Shown one piece after another: positions 1 through 8,038 of a stretch of 64,000 nt of DNA. This stretch comes from Thioclava sp. GXIMD2076. GTDB lineage: Bacteria > Pseudomonadota > Alphaproteobacteria > Rhodobacterales > Rhodobacteraceae. The translations under genes and the position numbers were made by a program. The notes under the pieces were generated by a model, which was not told where the DNA came from, searched no databases, and was given only the letters and a program-made list of their open reading frames with translations. Position 1 is the first letter of the stretch; every line of letters begins with the position of its first letter. The DNA lies in assembly GCF_037949795.1 (NCBI RefSeq), contig NZ_CP149934.1, forward strand, positions 248,001 through 312,000, given 5' to 3'.

Positions 1-887
1 GCCCCAAGCTTCTTGCCGAAGGACAGGGGCTCGCGCCGCGCACACGGTGGTTCGACCTCGAGGACAGCATCACCGGCGCGGTCAGGCGGGTGTTCCTCTG
101 GCTGCCCGAAGGCCCCGCGCCACAGGCGGGCTGGCCCGCGCTATGGATGCTTGACGGCAATGCTGTGATCGGCACCGCCATTGATGCGATGCGGGCACAG
201 GCCTTCTGGCCGACGGGTACGGGGCTTGGCTGGGGTGCGCTGGTGGCGGTGGGCTATCCGAGCGATGCGCCCTATGACAGCTTCCGCCGCAGCTGGGATC
301 TGGGCCCGCCGCCGGGCCGCAGCTACCCGCCCTTCCATGAAGGCGGGCTGGAGGTGCGCACGGGCGGGGGCGCCGAGATGGCGCGGTTCCTGCTGGAAGA
401 TGTCCGCCCCTTCCTCGACACAATCGCCCCGCTCGACCCGGACAACCGCGCGCTATTCGGCCATTCCTTTGGCGGGCTGTTCGCGTTGTGGCTTTTGTTC
501 ACGCAACCGGCCGCGTTCCGCCATGTGATTGCGGCAAGCCCCGCGATCACATGGGAGGAGAGCTTCCTTCTTGAGTATCTGGCAGGGTTCACCCCGCCCG
601 CCACCACCGCGCCCCGTGTGCACCTGTCGGCGGGCGAATGGGAGGGGGACATCCTTGCTCCCTTCCAGCGCGCGGCCCCCGATGCCGAGTTCCGTCTGGC
701 CGAGAAAGCCCGCACCCGCACCGTGGCGGCCGCACAGGAGATGGCCCGGACGCTCGCCGCCATGGGGATCGAGACGCACTACGAGACCTATGCCGGCGAG
801 ACCCATATGTCGGTGTTGCCTGTTGCCATCAATCGCGCCCTGCACTGGGCTTTTGCCCTGCCCCCCGAGGAGCCAACCCATGCCTGA
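1..887 (+). CDS. Siderophore esterase, IroE/Fes-like alpha/beta hydrolase (5' partial)
   Basis: Alpha/beta hydrolase of the esterase D / enterochelin esterase group. Its expected role is to cut ester bonds in a siderophore or its ferric complex. The frame is open to the first base of the window, so the start lies upstream; about 294 residues are visible. The nucleophile elbow GHSFGG sits at bases 459-476, and a late GETHMS motif supplies the likely catalytic His. The stop overlaps the next start by 8 bases, which places it in the siderophore operon. A Fes (cytoplasmic) versus IroE (periplasmic) role cannot be decided without the N-terminus. The substrate is inferred from the neighbours only. 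Confidence 0.8.
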   Translation, partial: PKLLAEGQGLAPRTRWFDLEDSITGAVRRVFLWLPEGPAPQAGWPALWMLDGNAVIGTAIDAMRAQAFWPTGTGLGWGALVAVGYPSDAPYDSFRRSWDLGPPPGRSYPPFHEGGLEVRTGGGAEMARFLLEDVRPFLDTIAPLDPDNRALFGHSFGGLFALWLLFTQPAAFRHVIAASPAITWEESFLLEYLAGFTPPATTAPRVHLSAGEWEGDILAPFQRAAPDAEFRLAEKARTRTVAAAQEMARTLAAMGIETHYETYAGETHMSVLPVAINRALHWAFALPPEEPTHA

Positions 888-1911
888 TGATCTTTCTCCC
901 TTCCCGCAGGCCGTCGCTCTGCCCTGCGGCACTGTGTTCGCGGTCAGCGATCATGGCGAGGGGCGGCTTGCGCTTGCGGCCCCTGAAATCCCTATGCCCC
1001 CCGATCAGCTTTTCGCCAAAACGCTGTCCGCCTGCGAGCGCCTGACCGCGCAGGGGCCGGAGGTGGCGCTGCGTCTTGATGGGGCGGCATGGGCGCCGCT
1101 GCTCCCGCGGCTCAGGGCGCAGGGCGTGGCGCTGGCCTGCGCGGGCGGGGATTTCGTTCTGCCCGAAACGCTCTGGCAGGTGCCCGATCTCTGGCTGTGC
1201 CATGACGCGCCCGCCTATCCGCTGGTCTGGCGGCAGGGCCCCCATGGCCGCCACCCGCTGCGCCCGCCTGCGCCGGAAGGGCAGCTCTATCGCCGCTATA
1301 TTCCCTGGCTCGGCCAGACATTCGGCCTGCGCGCGCTCACCATGGACGATCTGCCCCTGTTCCACCGCTGGCAGAACGACCCGCGCGTGGCGGCCTTTTT
1401 CGAGGAGGCGGGCAGCCTCGAGGCCCATCAGGCCTATCTCGAGCGGCTTTTGGCCGATCCGCATATGACGGGGGTGATCGGGATGCTCGATGACATGCCC
1501 TTCGCCTATTTCGAGCTGTACTGGTGTCGCGAGAACCGGATCGGCGCGCATTACGAGGCAGGCCCCTTTGATCGGGGCTGGCATGTGCTGGTGGGCGAGG
1601 AGAGCGTGCGCGGGGCGGACTATATCACCGCATGGCTGCCCTCGCTCATGCATTACATGTTCCTGTCCGAGCCGCGCTGTGCCCGCATCATGGGCGAGCC
1701 GAAGGCCAGCCATGCCCAGCAGCTTCGCAATCTGGCGCGGGCGGGCTTTGCCCATCTGCGCGATTTCGACTTCCCCCATAAACGTGCCAGCCTCGTTGCC
1801 CTCGACCGCCAGCATTTCTTCGAGACCCGCGCATGGGCGCGCCCCGCGCCCACAGACGGCCAGCCGCTCCGGCTATCGGCCGCGCGCCTTCTGGATAAAG
1901 GAGACTGGTAA
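880..1911 (+). CDS. Siderophore N-acyltransferase (IucB/VbsC-type GNAT)
   Basis: GNAT acyltransferase of the IucB/RhbD/MbtK type, which acylates the N-hydroxylated side chain of lysine or ornithine to form a hydroxamate. The 343-residue protein has an unrecognised N-terminal half and a C-terminal GNAT domain (about 145-335). That domain carries the family landmarks HRWQNDPRV, FAYFELYW, the acidic/Trp DRGWHVLVG and GEPKASH, the last probably at the CoA site. The ATG at 880 is preceded by GAGGAG at a good distance and overlaps the esterase stop. The stop TAA shares its A with the next ATG, so translation is probably coupled to the hydroxylase that makes its substrate. Confidence 0.88.
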   Translation: MPDDLSPFPQAVALPCGTVFAVSDHGEGRLALAAPEIPMPPDQLFAKTLSACERLTAQGPEVALRLDGAAWAPLLPRLRAQGVALACAGGDFVLPETLWQVPDLWLCHDAPAYPLVWRQGPHGRHPLRPPAPEGQLYRRYIPWLGQTFGLRALTMDDLPLFHRWQNDPRVAAFFEEAGSLEAHQAYLERLLADPHMTGVIGMLDDMPFAYFELYWCRENRIGAHYEAGPFDRGWHVLVGEESVRGADYITAWLPSLMHYMFLSEPRCARIMGEPKASHAQQLRNLARAGFAHLRDFDFPHKRASLVALDRQHFFETRAWARPAPTDGQPLRLSAARLLDKGDW

Positions 1912-3188
1912 TGACTTCTCACGATAGTGAATTCGATCTGATCGGCATGGGCTTCGGCCCCTCGAACCTCGCGCTTGCCGTGGCGTTGCACGAGCGGGGT
2001 GCGGGGCTGCGCACCCGTTTTCTCGAAGCGCGCCCGCAATTCGCGTGGCATCCTGAAATGATGATTGAAGGCGCCGATATGCAGGTCTCCTTCCTCAAGG
2101 ATCTGGTCAGTCAGCGCAATCCGCAAAGCGCGTTTTCCTTCGTGGCCTATCTGCATGCCAAGGGGCGGCTCGGGCGGTTCATCAACCGCAAGACCTTCTT
2201 CCCCAGCCGTGTCGAGTTCAATGACTATCTGGCATGGGTGGCGGGCCAGCTTCCTGTCTGCACCTATGACCGCAAGGTGGTGGGGCTTGCCCCCGTGAAG
2301 CGCCATGGGCGGATCGACGCGGTCTCGGTGATTGCCGAGGACCGTCAGGGGCGGCAATGGGCCGAGACGGCGCGCAATCTCATCCTCGCGCCCGGTGGCC
2401 AGCCGCGCTGGCCAGCCGCACTCGAGGTCCTGCGCGATGATCCGCGTGTCATCCATTCACGCGATTACCTGTCCCGCGCTTTGCCCCGCCTGAAGCCCGG
2501 CATGCGGGTGGCGGTGATCGGCGGCGGCCAGAGCGGGGCCGAGATCTTCGATGATCTGGCCAGCCGCCCCGAAGCGCCCAGGATCGATCTGGTGCTGCGC
2601 GCGACCGCCCTGCGGCCGTCCGACGATACGCCTTTCGTCAACGAGATCTTCGACCCCGCAGGCACCGACCGGTTCCATGCCCGCTCCGAGACAGAGCGGC
2701 ACGAGACCCTCAGGGCGCTGGCCGCCACCAATTATTCGGTGGCCGATGCCGATCTGATCGAGCGGCTCTATGACCGGCTCTACGAGCAGAGCGTCACCGG
2801 CGAGGACCGTCTGGGCGTGCATCCCGAGCAGCGGCTCACCGGCGCCCATAGGCGGCAAAACGGCGTGGTGCTGGCATTTGCGGGGCCACAGGGGCCCAAG
2901 GAGATCGCCGCCGATCTGGTGATCCTCGCCACCGGGTTCGAGCGCCGGATCGACGGGCGGTTGCTGGGCGATCTGGCGCCGCATTGGACGGGCGATCTGC
3001 CCGACCGGAGCTATCGCCTACCGATGGAAAACGGCTTTGCCCCCGGCATTTTCGTGCAGGGGTTCAGCGAGAGCACCCATGGCCTGAGCGATACGCTCCT
3101 GTCGGTGCTGGCGCTGCGCGCGGACGAGCTGGCACAGAGCCTGATCGGGCTGGCGCAGGCGCGCCGCCACAGCCTCGCCGCCGAGTGA
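1911..3188 (+). CDS. L-lysine/L-ornithine N-hydroxylase of siderophore biosynthesis
   Basis: Flavin-dependent N-monooxygenase (IucD/PvdA/RhbE/VbsO family) that hydroxylates the terminal amine of lysine or ornithine, the committed step to a hydroxamate siderophore. The 425 residues match the family length. An FAD-binding GMGFGPSNLALA lies near residues 12-23, an NADPH site VIGGGQSGAEIF near 203-214, and the late LATGFERR motif near 342. It directly follows the acyltransferase (1-base overlap). Lysine versus ornithine preference cannot be read from these motifs. A GC-rich hairpin lies just after the stop. Confidence 0.93.
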   Translation: MTSHDSEFDLIGMGFGPSNLALAVALHERGAGLRTRFLEARPQFAWHPEMMIEGADMQVSFLKDLVSQRNPQSAFSFVAYLHAKGRLGRFINRKTFFPSRVEFNDYLAWVAGQLPVCTYDRKVVGLAPVKRHGRIDAVSVIAEDRQGRQWAETARNLILAPGGQPRWPAALEVLRDDPRVIHSRDYLSRALPRLKPGMRVAVIGGGQSGAEIFDDLASRPEAPRIDLVLRATALRPSDDTPFVNEIFDPAGTDRFHARSETERHETLRALAATNYSVADADLIERLYDRLYEQSVTGEDRLGVHPEQRLTGAHRRQNGVVLAFAGPQGPKEIAADLVILATGFERRIDGRLLGDLAPHWTGDLPDRSYRLPMENGFAPGIFVQGFSESTHGLSDTLLSVLALRADELAQSLIGLAQARRHSLAAE

Positions 3189-3196
3189 GTGGGAGG

Positions 3197-3219
3197 GGAG
3201 GCCGCATCCGGCGGCCTCC
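3197..3219 (+). terminator. GC-rich hairpin after the hydroxylase gene
   Basis: Perfect 9-bp stem GGAGGCCGC / GCGGCCTCC with a 5-base loop, 9 bases after the stop codon. No T-run follows, so it may be a weak terminator, an attenuator or an mRNA-stabilising element between the biosynthesis genes and the sigma factor. Confidence 0.5.
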
Positions 3220-3353
3220 TGCCCATGCCGCAGCGTCAGAGCGTCGCCTGACTTGTGGAGAGCCTTGTCTGTAAAACACCGCCCGTGCTAGGTCTGGCCC
3301 ATCTACTCAGCGACGCGCCCGGCAGATGACCCCTCCCCTTGTCAGGTGATGCC

Positions 3354-3893
3354 ATGCCCGTTGCTGCTCCCCCTTCCTTGCCCGATACCGCCCTGCGGGC
3401 GGATCTGCTCGATACGCTACAGTCACGACGCGAACGGCTTCTATGTCAGGCCATGCGCGTGCTGGGAAACCGCGATCAGGCCGAGGATGTCCTGCAGGAA
3501 GCGGCGCTGCGCTGCCTCGACTGTCCGTTGCGGCGCGAGCAGATCGCCCGTCCGCAAGCATGGCTTGGCTGCATGGTCCGCAATCTCGCCATCGACCAGT
3601 ATCGCCGCACGAAGCGCCAACCGGGAGCGGAGCCGGTCACCGAACTGCCCTGCCCGCAGGCCGATCCCGAGCGGTTATTGCTCGACCGTCAGCGCCTGGA
3701 TCTCCTGGAGCAAGGTTTGGCCCGCGTGCCGGACCGCGACCGGAGCATCTTTCTGGACCACAGGCTGGGCGGGATACGACAGCGCGATCTGGCCACGCGC
3801 GAGGGTCTTTCGCCCGCCCGCATCAATGCGATCATCGCCCGTGTCCATGCCCAGCTACAGGACGTGCTCGAGCCGCAGCGGCCGGAGCATTGA
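3354..3893 (+). CDS. ECF-type RNA polymerase sigma factor (FecI/RpoI-like)
   Basis: Small extracytoplasmic-function sigma-70 factor of 179 residues. Region 2 is visible as RNRDQ-AEDVLQEAALR followed by NLAIDQYRR (about residues 36-90). Region 4 is near the C-terminus (DRDRSIFLDHRLGG, then an HTH RDLATREGLSPARINAII). The ATG at 3354 is chosen because AGGTG lies 5 bases upstream; a TTG 15 bases earlier is in frame but lacks such a site. FecI/PvdS/RpoI sigma factors switch on siderophore and receptor genes under iron limitation, and its position inside a siderophore cluster fits that. No anti-sigma factor gene is next to it. Confidence 0.85.
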   Translation: MPVAAPPSLPDTALRADLLDTLQSRRERLLCQAMRVLGNRDQAEDVLQEAALRCLDCPLRREQIARPQAWLGCMVRNLAIDQYRRTKRQPGAEPVTELPCPQADPERLLLDRQRLDLLEQGLARVPDRDRSIFLDHRLGGIRQRDLATREGLSPARINAIIARVHAQLQDVLEPQRPEH

Positions 3894-3896
3894 CCC

Positions 3897-4586
3897 ATGC
3901 GCCTGCCGCGACATGCCGACAGGCTCCTGTGCCGCCCCGATTCCATGACCATTCTACTGACAGGCCATGATGACGGTCCCGCGCATCTGCGTGCCGACAG
4001 GCTCGTGGCGCAGGGCCAACAGGCACTCGGCCTGCCCGCGAGCCGCGTGCCCTGCCGGCCCCGCGCGCCCCGCGACTGGCCTCCGGGCACGCGGGGCAGC
4101 CTCAGCCATTGGGGGCCATTCACGCTCTGTCTGCTCCATCGCGGGACCGGCTGCCATTGGGGGGTCGATATCGAAGGCGTGCCGGAGTGGCAGACCGCGC
4201 AAGACATCCTCTCGGTCGCGTTGGGCCCGTCCGAACGTGCGCTCCTCGATCATGGCAGCGATGCATTGCTCTGGCAGGCGGCTGCGGTCTTCTCGGCCAA
4301 GGAAAGCGTCTACAAGGCGGTCTATCCAAGTGTCGGGCGGGTGCTTGAATTCGATGCGATCCGGCTCGCCGCGCGGCCCTCGGGGGGGGCGCTCGTCTTC
4401 GCGCCCTCCGCAGAACTGCTCGCATTCTTTCCCGCAAGGCGCCGCATAACCGTGCCCGTCTTCCACCTCGGGGAGGCGGTCCTCAGCTTTTGCCGGATGG
4501 AAGATGCCCGCGCGGCGCGGGTGGATGACAAGGAACAGCCACCAGAAATCCGCGCTCCCCGTGCCTACCGCGATCAGGCACCGTAA
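3897..4586 (+). CDS. 4'-phosphopantetheinyl transferase (EntD/Sfp type)
   Basis: Transfers the phosphopantetheine arm of CoA to carrier domains of a non-ribosomal peptide synthetase. The 229-residue protein shows the diagnostic motifs in order: SLSHW (about 90), WGVDIEG with the Mg-binding Asp (about 110), and [13 protein letters not shown] with the WxxKEA-like KE pair (about 155-167). It begins 3 bases after the sigma-factor stop. A second ATG 48 bases downstream (MTILLTG) is a possible alternative start. Its presence implies an NRPS nearby, presumably upstream of the window. Its 3' end overlaps the convergent cupin gene by 13 bases. Confidence 0.88.
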   Translation: MRLPRHADRLLCRPDSMTILLTGHDDGPAHLRADRLVAQGQQALGLPASRVPCRPRAPRDWPPGTRGSLSHWGPFTLCLLHRGTGCHWGVDIEGVPEWQTAQDILSVALGPSERALLDHGSDALLWQAAAVFSAKESVYKAVYPSVGRVLEFDAIRLAARPSGGALVFAPSAELLAFFPARRRITVPVFHLGEAVLSFCRMEDARAARVDDKEQPPEIRAPRAYRDQAP

Positions 4587-4969
4587 TCGGTATCGCTCAC
4601 CTTCTCGAGCCATGTCACGGGGGAGCCGTCGATACTCTCCTGCACGGCAATATGGGACATGGCGGTTTGCGGTGCTGCCCCATGCCAGTGTTTCTCCCCT
4701 GCTGGGAAAAAGACCACATCGCCGGTGCTCACCTCCTCGACCGGCCCGCCCTCGCGCTGGACCCGCCCGCGCCCGAAGGTGATGATGATGGTCTGGCCTG
4801 CGGGATGGGTGTGCCATGCGGTTCGCGCGCCGGGCTCGAACGTGACATGGGCACCGCTCGTGCGGCCCGGTGCGTCGGCTTGGAACATCGGGTCGATGCG
4901 CACGGTGCCGGTGAAATAGGCCTCGGGGCCCGGAGCGGAGGGCGTGCTGCCTGCGCGGATGATTTTCAT
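4574..4969 (-). CDS. Single-domain cupin protein
   Basis: A 131-residue cupin. The first cupin motif is visible as WHTHPAGQ with the usual later Glu/Gly positions. The second is [12 protein letters not shown], so the His metal ligands HxH and a later H are present. No signal peptide. The start ATG has GGAGA about 6 bases upstream; a longer in-frame extension has no such site. It lies downstream of the YcjY-like hydrolase on the same strand and may share its transcript. Cupins of this kind are found beside carboxymuconolactone decarboxylase or hydrolase genes, but a reaction cannot be assigned from sequence. Confidence 0.8.
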   Translation of the reverse strand: MKIIRAGSTPSAPGPEAYFTGTVRIDPMFQADAPGRTSGAHVTFEPGARTAWHTHPAGQTIIITFGRGRVQREGGPVEEVSTGDVVFFPAGEKHWHGAAPQTAMSHIAVQESIDGSPVTWLEKVSDTDYGA

Positions 4970-5093
4970 GGTTGTCTCCTCGGGTTGGATGGCGCGGAAA
5001 ACCGCTCCACCGGATAGGGCTGCCCGCTGTGTTGCGGCGGGGCGTGCCCTGCATAGTTGCGGCCAGCCTGCGGGGAAGGCAAGCGGAGGGCGC

Positions 5094-6167
5094 TCAGGCC
5101 AGATGGGTCTCGAAGAAACCCTGAAGCCGGTCGAAGGGAATGATCTCCTTGCGGTCATAGAGGTCGACGTGATCTGCGCCCTCGATGATCACCAATTCCT
5201 TCGGTTCGGCCGCCCGCGCATAGGCATCTGCGCTGAAATAGCGCGAATGCGCCTCCGAGCCCGCGATAATCAGCGCCGGACGCGGCGAGATCTCGTCGAG
5301 ATAGGTCAGCTGTGGCATATTCATGAAGGACAGGGGCGAGGTGGTGTTCCAGCCGCCATTCGAGTTGAGCGCGCGCGGATGATAGCCCCGATCCGTCTTG
5401 TAATAGCCATGATACATGGCGATGACCGGATTATCGATCCCTTCCAGACTGTCGGGCAATCCGCCCGCCCGTTCCGGCGCCGCCTCCGAGGCCGCATCCT
5501 CCCAGCGCTGGCGGCTCATCGCCTCGAGGGCGGCCTGACGCGCCTCGCCGCTCATCGCATCGTTATAACCATGCGCCATCACGCGGCTCATGTCATACAT
5601 GGAGGTCACCGCCACCGCCTTTACCCGCTTGTCGGGGGCGGCCGCATTCAGCGCCATGCCGCCAAAGCCGCAGATGCCGATCATCCCGATCCGCTCGCGG
5701 TCGATCCCCGCCTCGAGACCGAGAAAATCGACCGCCGCCATGAAATCCTCGGTATTGATATCGGGCGAGGCCACATAGCGCGGCACACCGCCGCTCTCGC
5801 CGATATAGGACGGGTCGAAGGCCAGCGCCGCAAATCCGCGCTCGGCCATCTCCTGCGCGTAAAGGCCTGCCGCCTGTTCCTTGACCGCGCCGAAAGGACC
5901 GGCGATGGCAAGGGCAGGCAGCGCTCCACGGTTCTCCTTTGGCAGGTAGAGATCGCCCACCAACGCGATGCCGTAGCGGTTGGTAAAGGCGACCTTGCGG
6001 TGATCGACACGCGCGCTTCGGGGGAAGGTCTTGTCCCATTCGGGCGTGGCCTGCGCCAGCAGGGCCTCGGCACTCAGGGTGAGCATACCCAGGGCTGCGG
6101 CCCCGATGCCCGCCCCCAGAAGAAGGTCGCGACGGGCGGGATCTGCGGGATCTGTCTGCTCGGTCAT
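5094..6167 (-). CDS. Tat-exported YcjY-like alpha/beta hydrolase
   Basis: A 357-residue alpha/beta hydrolase related to YcjY and dienelactone hydrolases. The N-terminus carries a twin-arginine-like signal ([10 protein letters not shown] followed by a hydrophobic stretch and ALA), so it is probably periplasmic or membrane-anchored. The nucleophile elbow reads GICGFGG, with Cys where most lipases have Ser, as in dienelactone hydrolase. The catalytic His is in [10 protein letters not shown] near the C-terminus. The ATG is chosen for the GGAG 6 bases upstream. It is divergent from a LysR gene and upstream of a cupin. The substrate is unknown. Confidence 0.82.
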   Translation of the reverse strand: MTEQTDPADPARRDLLLGAGIGAAALGMLTLSAEALLAQATPEWDKTFPRSARVDHRKVAFTNRYGIALVGDLYLPKENRGALPALAIAGPFGAVKEQAAGLYAQEMAERGFAALAFDPSYIGESGGVPRYVASPDINTEDFMAAVDFLGLEAGIDRERIGMIGICGFGGMALNAAAPDKRVKAVAVTSMYDMSRVMAHGYNDAMSGEARQAALEAMSRQRWEDAASEAAPERAGGLPDSLEGIDNPVIAMYHGYYKTDRGYHPRALNSNGGWNTTSPLSFMNMPQLTYLDEISPRPALIIAGSEAHSRYFSADAYARAAEPKELVIIEGADHVDLYDRKEIIPFDRLQGFFETHLA

Positions 6168-6251
6168 GGGAAACTCCATCATCATATTCGCTCTGCCCCC
6201 AATCTGGCGCGATCCGGACCGCTGGATAAGACCGCCATTAGGCATCTGTCC

Positions 6252-6268
6252 CATGAATTGGATTCATG
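6252..6268. promoter_or_regulatory. Inverted repeat between divergent LysR and hydrolase genes
   Basis: Perfect repeat CATGAAT-TGG-ATTCATG in the 172-base divergent promoter region. LysR regulators bind dyad sites in such intergenic regions, so this is a candidate operator for the adjacent LysR protein. The position fits; binding is inferred. Confidence 0.5.
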
Positions 6269-6339
6269 AATTCGTGCAAGATTTGCGCTAGAACATCTGA
6301 CAAACTGGTCACAGCACGACCGAACTTCAGGAGATATTC

Positions 6340-7233
6340 ATGGACCGCGAACTGCTCGGAGATCTCTCGACCCTTCTGGCCGTCAGCGAGGAGGGCAATT
6401 TCACCCGCGCCGGACACCGGCTGGGCATCTCGCAATCCGCCGTCAGCCATACGATCCGGCGGCTCGAGGACCGGATCGGCATTCGGCTGCTGAACCGTAG
6501 CGCGCGCAAGGTGACGCCCACCGATGCGGGGGCACAGCTTCTGGCGGCGCTCGCGCCAAGCTTCGCGCAGCTGGGCAACCGGATCGAGGAGATCCGCACC
6601 TTGGGCGAGCGCCCCTCGGGGCTGGTGCGCGTGACCTCGAGCGCGCCTGCCACGCGCGATTACCTCTGGCCGGTGGTCTCGCAGCTGGTGCGCGACTATC
6701 CCGAGGTGCGGATCGAGATCAGCAGCGACGGACGGCTCTCCGATCTGGCCGAGGACCGCTTCGATTGCGCAATCCGGCTAGGCGAGCATCTGAGCCCCGA
6801 TATGATCGCGGTGCCGGTCGGGCCCCCGCTGGAAATGGCCGCCGTGGCCGCGCCCGATTATCTTTCACGCCGCGGCACCCCCCTCCATCCCGACGATCTG
6901 GAAGAGCATGACTGCCTTCTGATGCGTCACCGTGCCGATGGCCCTGTCTATGACTGGGAATTCGAGGCGGATGGCACCGAGATCGTGAAAAAGCTGACCG
7001 GCCCATTCATCCTCAACGATCCGGCTCTGGTGCGCGAGGCCGTGCGCGCCGGCCACGGCATCGGCTTCCTGCCGCTTCCGGAGGTCCGCGCCGATCTCGC
7101 GACCGGAGAGCTGCGGCGTGTGCTCGCGGAGTTCTGTCCGGCCTTTGCGGGCTATCACCTGTGCTATATGGGCCGGCACAACCTCAGCTCGGCCCTGAGG
7201 TTGCTGATCGACCGGCTGCGGTTCAGGAGCTGA
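6340..7233 (+). CDS. LysR-family transcriptional regulator
   Basis: A 297-residue LysR regulator. The N-terminal winged HTH is clear (LSTLLAVSEEGNFTRAG, then SQSAVSHTIRRLE and FNRS-like LLNRSARKVTPTDAG, residues 7-65). It is followed by a substrate-binding domain that matches the CrgA/PA2206-type group. AGGAG lies 6 bases before the ATG. It is transcribed away from the YcjY-like hydrolase/cupin pair, the usual arrangement for a regulator of its divergent neighbour and of itself. The inducer is unknown. A GC hairpin separates its 3' end from the convergent TetR gene. Confidence 0.9.
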   Translation: MDRELLGDLSTLLAVSEEGNFTRAGHRLGISQSAVSHTIRRLEDRIGIRLLNRSARKVTPTDAGAQLLAALAPSFAQLGNRIEEIRTLGERPSGLVRVTSSAPATRDYLWPVVSQLVRDYPEVRIEISSDGRLSDLAEDRFDCAIRLGEHLSPDMIAVPVGPPLEMAAVAAPDYLSRRGTPLHPDDLEEHDCLLMRHRADGPVYDWEFEADGTEIVKKLTGPFILNDPALVREAVRAGHGIGFLPLPEVRADLATGELRRVLAEFCPAFAGYHLCYMGRHNLSSALRLLIDRLRFRS

Positions 7234-7234
7234 C

Positions 7235-7251
7235 GGGCGGCAGAACCGCCC
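7235..7251. terminator. Hairpin between convergent lysR and tetR genes
   Basis: Stem GGGCGG / CCGCCC with loop CAGAA in the 21-base gap between two convergent genes. It lacks a T-run, so intrinsic termination is not certain. Confidence 0.4.
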
Positions 7252-7254
7252 CCA

Positions 7255-7911
7255 TCAGTCCGTGATCCCCTTGGACAGCATCAGCACACGGCAGGCCTCG
7301 GCCATGCATTGGCGCGCGGCACGGCGCTCGGGCGTATCCGCAAAGCGCGCGTCGAGAAGAAGTTCGATCTGGTCACGGGCGTCCTTTACCGTCATCCCGC
7401 CGAGGCTCAATCCGCACCGCATCCAGACACCATCTATTACGGAAATCAGCGCATCGGTCATGCCTTCGGCGGTCTGCGCCTCGGACAGGCTGCGCAGCGG
7501 ACCGATCAGATTGCTGCGGGTGCGGGCATAGATCACCGTCTGGATCCGCTGGTATTGCCGGTTATAGGGCACGGCCGCGCTGAGCGACATCCAGCCCTGC
7601 GCGATCGAGGGGCGGAACGCACGGGGCGAGAGGTTGGCTTCGACCACCGCATAGATCCGCTGCCACGGATTTCGCGCCACTTTCATCAGCGCCGAAACCT
7701 CGTCACGCAGGGCGCTGTTGCCATGACGCAAGGCCGCCTCGAGCAGATCGTCCTTATTGCCGAAATAATGCAGCACACTGGCTTTCGAGACCCCCGCCTC
7801 CTCTGCCACGCGCGCGAGCGTCGTGCCCGCCATGCCGTAACGCGCAAGGCATTGATGCGCGGCTCGGGCAAATTCGCGGCGCCGGATCTGCGATAACGGT
7901 CTGCGTCCCAA
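7255..7911 (-). CDS. betI: BetI-like TetR repressor
   Basis: A 218-residue TetR-family protein with the N-terminal HTH ARYGMAGTTLARVAEEAGVS followed by KASVLHYFGNKDDLLEA, and a C-terminal region resembling the choline-sensing repressor BetI. The start is a TTG: AGGAGG lies 7 bases upstream, and no ATG fits as well. It is divergent from a choline-binding-protein gene, and two TTGACC-centred repeats lie between them. In BetI systems choline relieves repression. The usual betA/betB oxidation genes are not in this window, so it is either a choX-dedicated regulator or controls distant genes as well. Confidence 0.8.
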   Translation of the reverse strand: MGRRPLSQIRRREFARAAHQCLARYGMAGTTLARVAEEAGVSKASVLHYFGNKDDLLEAALRHGNSALRDEVSALMKVARNPWQRIYAVVEANLSPRAFRPSIAQGWMSLSAAVPYNRQYQRIQTVIYARTRSNLIGPLRSLSEAQTAEGMTDALISVIDGVWMRCGLSLGGMTVKDARDQIELLLDARFADTPERRAARQCMAEACRVLMLSKGITD

Positions 7912-7955
7912 AAGCAGCCCTCCTTCTTATCTCGGGACGTTTTCGGTAGAGTAGA

Positions 7956-7971
7956 TTGACCGACAGGTCAA
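7956..7971. promoter_or_regulatory. Perfect BetI-type operator, copy 1
   Basis: TTGACC-GACA-GGTCAA, a perfect 6-bp-arm inverted repeat in the divergent betI/choX promoter region. A second, imperfect copy lies 37 bases away centre to centre, about three and a half helical turns. Confidence 0.65.
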
Positions 7972-7992
7972 CTTATCTTAACAATGCGTATA

Positions 7993-8008
7993 TTGACCGC
8001 AGAGTCAG
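7993..8008. promoter_or_regulatory. Imperfect BetI-type operator, copy 2
   Basis: TTGACC-GCAG-AGTCAG, the same left arm and spacer length as the perfect copy nearby, 30 bases before the choX start codon. Its right arm differs at two positions. It probably serves as the choX-proximal site. Confidence 0.5.
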
Positions 8009-8038
8009 CTTATAGACCACAGGATAGGATATACGAAT

